The position numbers and the translations under genes were made by a program. 5,166 bases of DNA from an uncultured Bacilli bacterium (GTDB lineage Bacteria > Bacillota_I > Bacilli_A > RF39 > UBA660), in the NCBI GenBank assembly GCA_934095805.1, contig CAKOKV010000077.1:1-5166 (forward strand). The letters are read 5' to 3'. The notes beneath the pieces are model-generated. The model was given only the letters and a program-made list of their open reading frames with translations, did no database searches and was not told where the DNA came from. Position 1 is the first letter of the stretch; every line of letters begins with the position of its first letter. Below are positions 1 through 5,166 of the stretch, in pieces.

Positions 1-713
1 CTTTTATATCCAGGATTTTGTACTAATTCTTCTAATTCTCTTACTGATAAATGATTTAATTTTATTTTTTCAGCTAATTCTGCAATTAATTCATCATTTT
101 CAAGTTTACTTAGAATTTTAGCATGACCAGCAGATATTAATCCATGTAAAATATCATTTTTAACTGATTCTGGAAGATTCAAAAGTCCTACCATATTTGT
201 TATATAGCTTCTACTTTTTCCTATCTTATTTGCTAATTCTTCTTGTGTCACATTTAAAACTTTTAAAAGATTTGAGTATGCTTCGGCTTCTTCTATTGCT
301 GTTAAGTTTTCTCTTTGAATGTTTTCAAGAAGTGCAATTTGCATCATTTCACTATCAGTAAATTCTTTTATTATTGCAGGGATTGTTTCAAGACCAGCTA
401 ATTCTGATGCTTTCTTTCTTCTTTCACCGGCAACTATTTCATAACCTTTAATACTTTTAGTTACAATGATTGGTTCTAATACACCATATTCTTTAATAGA
501 ATTAGCTAATTCTACTAATTTTTCTTGATCAAATTTTTGTCTTGGCTGATATGGATTACTTCTAAGTTCTGATAATTTTATATCCACAATGTCTTCTTTT
601 GGTGTATTTTCTACGATTTCTTCAATTGGATCAATTGGTCCACTATAAAGAGATTCATTACTAAATAATTGTTCTAATCCCTTTCCTAATGCTTTTCTTT
701 TATTTGTTTCCAT
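1..713 (-). CDS. parB: Chromosome partitioning protein ParB (Spo0J), C-terminus cut by window edge
   Basis: ParB is the CTP-dependent DNA clamp that loads at parS sites, spreads along DNA, recruits SMC and stimulates the ParA ATPase. I translated 237 residues from the ATG at 713-711; the frame is still open at base 1. In order, I see a basic N-terminal peptide (residues 1-16, KRKALGKGLEQLF), as in ParB proteins where this tail contacts ParA; the ParB/sulfiredoxin-like domain (about 40-145) with NPYQPR (53-58), GERR (96-99) and ENIQRENLTAIEEA (130-143); and a helix-turn-helix (about 155-181) with TQEELANKIGKSRSYI, followed by SAGHAKIL (194-201). The C-terminal dimerisation domain (roughly 40-50 residues) lies outside the window. 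A strong Shine-Dalgarno, AGAGGTGA at 730-723, sits 9 nt before the ATG inside the parA reading frame. The start overlaps the parA end by 14 nt, so translational coupling is likely. One small oddity is that GERR is followed by KK, where relatives usually have xR. Confidence 0.95.
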   Translation of the reverse strand, partial: METNKRKALGKGLEQLFSNESLYSGPIDPIEEIVENTPKEDIVDIKLSELRSNPYQPRQKFDQEKLVELANSIKEYGVLEPIIVTKSIKGYEIVAGERRKKASELAGLETIPAIIKEFTDSEMMQIALLENIQRENLTAIEEAEAYSNLLKVLNVTQEELANKIGKSRSYITNMVGLLNLPESVKNDILHGLISAGHAKILSKLENDELIAELAEKIKLNHLSVRELEELVQNPGYK

Positions 714-1488
714 TTCTATCAATCACCTCTTTGGCTAAATTTAGATAAGCAAGTGCTCCTTTACTTTTTGGATCATATTCTATAATTGGTTTTCCATGTG
801 ATGGAGCTTCTACTAACTTTACTAATCTAGGAATAATTGTACTAAATACTTTTTCATTAAAGAATTTACGAACATCTTCTACAACTTCAAGTCCGAGTAA
901 TGTTCTACCATCTAGCATTGTTAGGAGTACTCCTTCTATATCTAATGCTGGATTAATCTTCTTTTGAATTTGAAGTATTGTATGTAATAATTGATTAACA
1001 CCATCTAAACTATAAAATTCACATTGAATTGGTATTATTACTGAATCAGATGCAGCTAGTGCATTAACTGTTAATGTTCCTAAACTAGGTAAACAATCTA
1101 TAATAATAAAATCATATCTATCTCTAATTGTATTTAGTTGTTGTTTTAATTGTTCTGTTATTATAAATTCTTTATCTTGAAATCCTATTTGAAACAATTC
1201 CATTTCTGCTCCTGCTAAATCTATTACAGATGGAACAATACTTAAATTTTTAAATGGAGTTTTATATATTGCATCTTTTATATCGCAATCTCCAACAATA
1301 ACATTATATATACTTTTCTTTATTTTTGATCTATCTATACCTAATCCTGTTGTACTATTGCTTTGAGGATCTAGGTCTATTAATAAAACTTTTTTTCCTA
1401 GATGTCCTAGGGAACTGGATAAGTTAATACTTGTTGTTGTTTTGCCTACACCACCTTTTTGGTTTACTAATGATATTACTTTTCCCAC
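700..1488 (-). CDS. parA: Chromosome partitioning ATPase ParA (Soj)
   Basis: ParA is a MinD/ParA-superfamily P-loop ATPase that binds DNA nonspecifically as an ATP dimer and works with ParB in origin segregation; in Bacillus the Soj form also acts on DnaA. The 262-residue protein is close to the usual 250-260 and has no N-terminal HTH, so it is the chromosomal type rather than the large plasmid type. Residues 11-18 (KGGVGKTT) are the deviant Walker A with signature Lys11 and Lys16. DLDPQ (38-42) is Walker A', and IIIDCLPSLG (128-137) with Asp131 is Walker B. IPIQCEFYSLDG (152-163) and the EAPSHGKPI block (227-235) are typical of Soj. The start is GTG at 1488-1486, chosen because it gives the canonical N-terminus and has AGAGAGGT 7 nt upstream. 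The stop is TAA at 702-700 and overlaps parB. Relatives usually read IPRNVRLSEAPSHG where this one has IPRLVKLVEAPSHG, a mild divergence. Confidence 0.96.
   Translation of the reverse strand: MGKVISLVNQKGGVGKTTTSINLSSSLGHLGKKVLLIDLDPQSNSTTGLGIDRSKIKKSIYNVIVGDCDIKDAIYKTPFKNLSIVPSVIDLAGAEMELFQIGFQDKEFIITEQLKQQLNTIRDRYDFIIIDCLPSLGTLTVNALAASDSVIIPIQCEFYSLDGVNQLLHTILQIQKKINPALDIEGVLLTMLDGRTLLGLEVVEDVRKFFNEKVFSTIIPRLVKLVEAPSHGKPIIEYDPKSKGALAYLNLAKEVIDRNGNK
723..730 (-). promoter_or_regulatory. Ribosome binding site of parB, inside parA
   Basis: On the minus strand this reads AGAGGTGA, a near-perfect anti-16S match 9 nt before the parB ATG. It lies inside the last codons of parA, so ribosomes finishing parA would end next to the parB start. 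Confidence 0.8.
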
Positions 1489-1495
1489 GCTATTT

Positions 1496-1503
1496 ACCTC
1501 TCT
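1496..1503 (-). promoter_or_regulatory. Ribosome binding site supporting the GTG start of parA
   Basis: On the minus strand this reads AGAGAGGT, 7 nt before the GTG at 1488-1486. No ATG nearby gives the family N-terminus, so this site together with the conserved MGKVISLVNQKGG beginning fixes the start. Confidence 0.75.
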
Positions 1504-1514
1504 ATCTATTCAAT

Positions 1515-1543
1515 ATTTTAACATATAATATATATTTTTTAAA
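1515..1543 (-). promoter_or_regulatory. Putative sigma-A-type promoter of parAB with extended -10
   Basis: On the minus strand, TTTAAA (1543-1538; 4 of 6 matches to TTGACA) is followed after exactly 17 nt by TAAAAT (1520-1515; 5 of 6 matches to TATAAT). A TG one base before the -10 (1523-1522) makes an extended -10 element. Transcription would start near 1508, just upstream of the parA ribosome binding site, giving a leader of about 20 nt. The surrounding sequence is so AT-rich that chance matches are likely, so this is a candidate only. Its place between a terminator-like hairpin and parA supports it. Confidence 0.5.
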
Positions 1544-1560
1544 CATAAAAATATTTAAAT

Positions 1561-1587
1561 AAGAAAAAAACTATTTTTCATAGTTTT
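1561..1587 (-). terminator. Weak Rho-independent terminator after the peptidase gene
   Basis: On the minus strand, AAAACTAT (1587-1580), a 5-nt loop GAAAA and ATAGTTTT (1574-1567) form an 8-bp perfect stem. The stem runs into a T-rich tail (seven consecutive Ts, then CTT). The first bases of the stem overlap the TAA stop of the upstream gene. The stem has only one G-C pair, so it should be weak in energy terms, but position, loop and T-tract fit an intrinsic terminator in an AT-rich genome. On the plus strand only four Ts follow the hairpin, so I call it for the minus strand only. Confidence 0.6.
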
Positions 1588-2527
1588 ACATTCTTTTATT
1601 TGATTTATTTGGTTCATTTTCTAAAAAGTTTATAGAAGAAGCTATTTCTTCAGCTGATGGTTTTTCAGTTGATAATATAAAATTTAAACTTTCAAGATTT
1701 TCGTTATTATTTAACCTTCTACACATTTCTTCTAAGTTCTTAGTTGTTATTATTCCGTCTTTATAATTATGATAATTATGTATTGCTAAAGTTTCACAAA
1801 ATAAATATATAAACTGTTTTGAAATGTCTTCAAAATCCCTTTCAGCTTTAATAGAATCTTCTTTTATATCTCTTAATTTAAATGACTTTTTTCTTGATAT
1901 TTCAAAGTTTTCAAATGACTCTAATATTGTTCTTGATTTTTCTTCAATACTAAGTAATCTTGTAGCTATCGGAGCAAATCTATCCTCTTCAAATAATTCT
2001 TTTTCTTTTAAATAGTCATATAAAAGCATTTCATATGTTATTGATACATTTTCTGTTAGGATAATTCCATCTACTGAACATCCTCTATAACATGTCACAT
2101 AATGCATAAATTCATGAACTATTGAAAACATATCTTCAATATTATGTTCCATTGGTATATTTATTGTTATTTTTCCTTTTGATATTTGAAAATAAGGTTC
2201 TTTTCCAAATTCTTTAACAGATTCTTTATCATCCAAATCATATATATTAATAACACCATTTCTTATTAATCCTTCTAGTAATCTTGGATATCTTGAATTT
2301 ATACTTCCTAAAAAGCTTTTTACTATATCTAAAGTATCTTTATAAGAAATGTAATTTACCTTTTTTCTTCTATCTTCTGTTTCTTTATGGTTTTTATTTG
2401 TTTCTTTTATTATTGTTTCAGATATACTTTCAAAATAATCTTGTTCTTTCATTAATAATTTTATTATTTCTGAATCTCTATGAAACATTAAAATATTTGC
2501 AAGTGTATCTATTTCTACTTTTTCCAT
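1586..2527 (-). CDS. Short M3-like (oligoendopeptidase F/thimet type) putative zinc metallopeptidase
   Basis: No named ortholog is recognised. The 313-residue protein has HEFMH at 138-142, giving the HExxH zinc site with His138, Glu139 and His142. Next comes TENVSITYEMLLYDYL (158-173), which resembles the M3 segment AEVASTFNEALLLDYL and makes Glu159 the likely third zinc ligand (gluzincin). Before the site, SYKDTLDIVKSFL (61-73) and ITINIP...NIEDMFSIV (120-137) fit the M3 stretch ending in a helix before HEFGH. After it, FIYLFCETLAIHNY (239-252) resembles the helix of the M3 C-terminal lobe. PepF-type enzymes have about 600 residues, so roughly the N-terminal half is absent. The His/Tyr residues that stabilise the transition state in M3 enzymes are not evident. 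No signal peptide or membrane segment is seen, so it is probably cytoplasmic. The ATG is 1 nt after the stop of the FAD gene, with only a weak AGAAAG at 2541-2536, implying translational coupling. Another gluzincin family (for example ImmA/IrrE-like) is possible. Confidence 0.6.
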   Translation of the reverse strand: MEKVEIDTLANILMFHRDSEIIKLLMKEQDYFESISETIIKETNKNHKETEDRRKKVNYISYKDTLDIVKSFLGSINSRYPRLLEGLIRNGVINIYDLDDKESVKEFGKEPYFQISKGKITINIPMEHNIEDMFSIVHEFMHYVTCYRGCSVDGIILTENVSITYEMLLYDYLKEKELFEEDRFAPIATRLLSIEEKSRTILESFENFEISRKKSFKLRDIKEDSIKAERDFEDISKQFIYLFCETLAIHNYHNYKDGIITTKNLEEMCRRLNNNENLESLNFILSTEKPSAEEIASSINFLENEPNKSNKRM

Positions 2528-2528
2528 T

Positions 2529-3917
2529 TTATTTACTTTCTAGAATATCTCTTGCAGCTACTAAACCTGTTGCAGCAGCGGTAACTATATTGCCTGCTTT
2601 GCCTGCTCCATCTCCTACAAAATATATATCGTAATCGTCTAATTTAAATTTATTATTTGTATCTATTTCATTACTAAAGAATTTAATTTCAGGTCCATAA
2701 AGTAATGTTTCATCATTATTAACACCTGGTATTATTTTATCTAATTTTTCTAATCCTTCTAAAATATTAGTTATTATTCTATGAGGTAATATTAATGCAA
2801 GATCTCCAGCAACACAATCTTTAAGTGTTGGTTCAATAAAACCTTTATTTATTCTTTTCCATTCACTTCTTCTACCTTTTTTTAGGTCTCTTAAAGATTG
2901 TATTATAGGTTTTCCATCTCCTAAAACATTTGCTATTCTCGCTATACTTTCACCATATAGTCTTGTATTTGTTACTGGTTCTGTTAAACCAACTTTGCTT
3001 ATAAATGCAAAATTAGAATTATTAGATTTTATATCTTTTAATGAATGTCCATTAGCACAAATAAATCCATAATAATTTTCTTTAGCTACAAAACCACCTG
3101 GATTTGTACAAAATGTTCTTATTTCATCACTATATGTATCTGTTTTAATAAATATAGTTGGATCATATATTACATTTGTTATATCTTCTAATATTTCTTT
3201 TCTTACTTCAACTCTTACACCAATCTCAATACTTTGACTAGTATACGGAATATTATATTTATCTGCTAGTTCTTGTACCCATTTAGCACCAGTTCTTCCA
3301 GGAGCTATAATTACTTTTGAAGCTGTTATTTCTTCTTTGTTTTCAAATATTATTATATGTTCACTTTTACTTTTACTTTTAATATCTACAACATTAGCAT
3401 TTTCATATAAATCTACACCTTTGTTTTCTAAATAGTCTGTAAAATCTTTTATATATGTTGGAAGTTTATCACTACCTAAATGTTTTTGTTTTATTAAAAG
3501 TAGTCTTGCTCCTGTTTTAGCAACTTCTTTTTTTATTTGTTCTGCTTCGGTCAAATTAGACGGATATATTTCACTATCCATTTTAAATTTATTAAAAATC
3601 TTTTCTGTATCATCAATTAGACTATAAGCTTCACTTTCACTCATGTATTTAAATAAATCACTTTTACCAAGTTTTGGAATAAAATTCAATTTTCCGTCAG
3701 AAAATGTTCCTGCTCCGCCATATCCCGATAAAATTTGACAAGTTTTACAATTAATGCATTTTCCACCATTAATTTTCATCGGACACATTCTTGTTTCGGC
3801 TCTATGTCCTTTATCAATTAGAGCTATTTTTAGTTTACTGTTTTTTTCTATTAATTCATAAGCGGAAAATAGTCCAGATGGACCAGCACCAACTATTGCT
3901 ACATCATATTTTTTCAT
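2529..3917 (-). CDS. FAD-dependent dehydrogenase-like protein, COG2509 type
   Basis: This is a flavoprotein of a widespread family whose substrate is not established. The 462-residue length is normal for the family. The N-terminus is a Rossmann FAD-binding fold: DVAIVGAGPSGL (5-16) with GxGxxG at 10-15, ending in the acidic/basic strand end ALIDKGHRA (32-40). Cys45, Cys54, Cys57 and Cys60 follow in a CX8CX2CX2C arrangement, directly before the family hallmark GYGGAGTFSDGKL (65-77). VIIAPGRTG (202-210) is the ATG-like second FAD contact. The C-terminal YFVGDGAGKAGNIVTAAATG (432-451) is the GD motif that binds the FAD ribityl/pyrophosphate and closes the fold. No signal peptide is seen, so it should be cytoplasmic. 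The start is certain: TAAAGGAG at 3930-3923 sits 5 nt before the ATG and overlaps the stop of the ligase gene. It is operonic with the ligase upstream and the peptidase downstream. A specific reaction should not be assigned. Confidence 0.85.
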   Translation of the reverse strand: MKKYDVAIVGAGPSGLFSAYELIEKNSKLKIALIDKGHRAETRMCPMKINGGKCINCKTCQILSGYGGAGTFSDGKLNFIPKLGKSDLFKYMSESEAYSLIDDTEKIFNKFKMDSEIYPSNLTEAEQIKKEVAKTGARLLLIKQKHLGSDKLPTYIKDFTDYLENKGVDLYENANVVDIKSKSKSEHIIIFENKEEITASKVIIAPGRTGAKWVQELADKYNIPYTSQSIEIGVRVEVRKEILEDITNVIYDPTIFIKTDTYSDEIRTFCTNPGGFVAKENYYGFICANGHSLKDIKSNNSNFAFISKVGLTEPVTNTRLYGESIARIANVLGDGKPIIQSLRDLKKGRRSEWKRINKGFIEPTLKDCVAGDLALILPHRIITNILEGLEKLDKIIPGVNNDETLLYGPEIKFFSNEIDTNNKFKLDDYDIYFVGDGAGKAGNIVTAAATGLVAARDILESK

Positions 3918-3922
3918 AATAA

Positions 3923-3930
3923 CTCCTTTA
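3923..3930 (-). promoter_or_regulatory. Ribosome binding site of the FAD gene, overlapping the ligase stop codon
   Basis: The minus strand reads TAAAGGAG. The TAA is the stop of the acyl-CoA ligase and AAGGAG is the Shine-Dalgarno for the ATG at 3917-3915, with 5 nt between. The shared bases link the two genes translationally. Confidence 0.8.
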
Positions 3931-5166
3931 GTTTTTTTCTTTTTCTAATTCTCTATAAGCTACTTTACCAACTAATGTTTTAGGAAGTGAATCTCTAAAC
4001 TCATATACTGCTGGTAATGAATATTTTGCCAAGTTTTTTTCACAGTGTTGTCTTATACTTTTTTCTACTTCTTTGCTAGGTTTAACTCCATCTTTAAGTA
4101 CTATATATGCTTTTGCTACTTGTACTTTTTTAGGATGTGGAATTCCTATAACTGTACTTGTAAATACATCTGGATGACTATTTATTATTGTTTCAATATA
4201 ACTTGGATATAAATTGTATCCATTTGAAATAATAATTCTTTTTACTCTTTGCTTGAAATATATAAATCCATCTTCATCCATTGATCCAACATCACCTGTA
4301 TGTAACCAAGTTCTGCCATCGCTATGAAGTTGCAATGTTTGAATAGTTTCTTCTAAATTATTTAAGTATCCCATCATTACTGTTGGTCCACTTATACATA
4401 TTTCACCATCTTCTCCGTAAGGTACTTCATCATGTGTACCTACTCTTACTATTTTTGTATATGTATCATTAAATGGAATACCTATTGAATTTTCTCTATA
4501 TTCACCTGTTGGTGTTGCACATATTGCGGCTGATGCTTCTGTAAGACCATATCCTACTCTTATTTCAGCTGTGCTTCCGTGATCTTTAAAGTATTTATCT
4601 ACTTTTTCTTTTAGATCTTTTGACATAAAGTCTCCACCACTAATCGCACATTTTAATTTTGATAAATCATTTTTACCCATGCTTGTTTTAGTAAGTGATT
4701 CAAATAATGATGGTACTCCACATACGATTGATATTTTATGTTTGTGTAATAATTTTCCAAAATCTTTTGGTGCGAAGTTAGGAATTAATACTACTCTCAT
4801 ACCACAGCATAAAGTTGTGTGTATACATACTCCTAAACCAAATCCGTGGAAAATTGGAAGAATTGCTAATATTGATTCTCCTTCCCCTGATTGTTCTATC
4901 ATTTTGTGACAGCTTAAAGCTAGTGCATTAAAATTCATATTTGTAAGTAATATACCTTTTGGATCACCGCTTGTTCCACCACTATATAGTATAACAGCTG
5001 GATCATCTGAACCTTTTAAACAAGCAATTTCACCTTGATAATCATATCCATAGTTTAAAAATTCATTCCAAGTCATTATATCATCAGATAATTCTATCTT
5101 TGGAACATTTCCTCTATTTTTAAATTTAAATAAGAATTTTTTAATTGTTTTTAAACTGTCTCCAGC
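3928..5166 (-). CDS. AMP-forming acyl-CoA synthetase (fatty-acid-CoA ligase type), N-terminus cut by window edge
   Basis: This ANL-superfamily enzyme would activate a carboxylate, probably a medium or long fatty acid, to acyl-AMP and then acyl-CoA. The frame is open to base 5166, giving 412 visible residues (numbered here from the first visible one). The Met at 5076 (residue 31) is internal, because ligase-like coding continues upstream of it. Motifs are: P-loop YSGGTSGDPKG (61-71), where the usual form is SGTTGxPKG; GYGLTEAS (205-212) for adenine and catalysis; LHTGD (288-292), with Asp292 binding the AMP ribose; VKR (308-310) at the hinge; and LPKTLVGKVAYREL (394-407) with the adenylation Lys401. 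About 350 residues follow the P-loop, as in FadD-type enzymes, so some 150 residues are missing at the start. All catalytic motifs are present and the enzyme looks active. Chain-length specificity cannot be read. It ends 10 nt before the FAD gene, so the two are probably co-transcribed. The promoter lies outside the window. Confidence 0.9.
   Translation of the reverse strand, partial: AGDSLKTIKKFLFKFKNRGNVPKIELSDDIMTWNEFLNYGYDYQGEIACLKGSDDPAVILYSGGTSGDPKGILLTNMNFNALALSCHKMIEQSGEGESILAILPIFHGFGLGVCIHTTLCCGMRVVLIPNFAPKDFGKLLHKHKISIVCGVPSLFESLTKTSMGKNDLSKLKCAISGGDFMSKDLKEKVDKYFKDHGSTAEIRVGYGLTEASAAICATPTGEYRENSIGIPFNDTYTKIVRVGTHDEVPYGEDGEICISGPTVMMGYLNNLEETIQTLQLHSDGRTWLHTGDVGSMDEDGFIYFKQRVKRIIISNGYNLYPSYIETIINSHPDVFTSTVIGIPHPKKVQVAKAYIVLKDGVKPSKEVEKSIRQHCEKNLAKYSLPAVYEFRDSLPKTLVGKVAYRELEKEKN

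Noticed and set aside
1824..2015. Plus-strand open frame of 63 codons
   Set aside because: It lies fully antisense to the peptidase gene. Its Ser/Leu/Phe-rich translation is what the complement of Lys/Glu/Asp-rich coding gives, and no ribosome site or family motif is seen.
2101..2118. HEFMH protein as an ImmA/IrrE-type repressor protease
   Set aside because: There is no adjacent HTH regulator or phage/ICE gene, and the segment after HExxH fits the M3 helix better than the EAN-FAA-LLMP pattern of ImmA. It is kept as an alternative in the feature entry.
2284..2634. Plus-strand open frame of 116 codons that looks like a membrane protein
   Set aside because: The Phe/Leu/Tyr-rich translation is the antisense shadow of Lys/Glu/Asn-rich codons in the peptidase and FAD genes. 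It crosses two convincing genes and has no support of its own.
3363..3382. Short tandem repeat ACTTTT in three copies
   Set aside because: It encodes a KSKSKS stretch in a surface-like region of the FAD protein in an AT-rich genome, and there are too few copies to suggest phase variation.
4679..4909. Plus-strand open frame of 76 codons
   Set aside because: It is antisense to well-conserved acyl-CoA ligase coding, with no recognisable motif.
5074..5076. ATG as the true start of the acyl-CoA ligase
   Set aside because: The frame stays open for 30 more codons to the window edge with ligase-like sequence, and the P-loop would lie only 31 residues from the start instead of about 200. The Met is internal.
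1..5166. A parS site (TGTTTCACGTGAAACA-like)
   Set aside because: I looked for the palindrome core and found no convincing match. The GTTTCACA near 1790 lacks the second half. A motif scan of the surrounding genome would be needed.

Overview
The window is very AT-rich (by eye about 25-30% GC). All five genes lie on the minus strand and are closely packed. Every visible stop is TAA, and the four Trp codons I found are all TGG, with no in-frame TGA in the genes. This fits a low-GC Bacillota (Firmicutes) chromosome using the standard bacterial code, perhaps an uncultured gut-type Bacilli or Clostridia lineage. It argues against a Mycoplasma-type code. The exact taxon cannot be read from the window.

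In the direction of transcription (right to left), the layout is as follows. (1) 5166-3928 is an acyl-CoA synthetase of the AMP-forming ANL superfamily, cut at its N-terminus by the window edge. (2) 3917-2529 is an FAD-dependent dehydrogenase-like protein of the uncharacterised COG2509 type, with a cysteine cluster. (3) 2527-1586 is a 313-residue protein with an HEFMH motif that reads like the catalytic half of an M3 (oligoendopeptidase F/thimet) zinc peptidase without the usual N-terminal half. (4) A weak A/T-rich hairpin with a T-tract closes this unit at about 1587-1561. (5) A promoter-like sequence at 1543-1515 precedes parA (1488-700, GTG start). (6) parB (713 to the window start) overlaps parA by 14 nt and loses its C-terminus at the window edge.

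The gaps of 10 nt and 1 nt between the first three genes suggest one operon. The terminator and promoter between the peptidase and parA suggest that parAB is a separate transcription unit. The parAB pair is of the chromosomal Soj/Spo0J type and does origin segregation and SMC loading. In Bacillota it usually lies near oriC, so this window is probably origin-proximal. No parS site was found by eye.

The ligase would activate fatty acids to acyl-CoA. The roles of the FAD protein and the peptidase are not known, and their link to the ligase is only positional. The item most worth following up is the minimal M3-like peptidase and its near-overlap with the COG2509 gene. I see no mobile element, CRISPR array, RNA gene or gene-free stretch above 100 bases.
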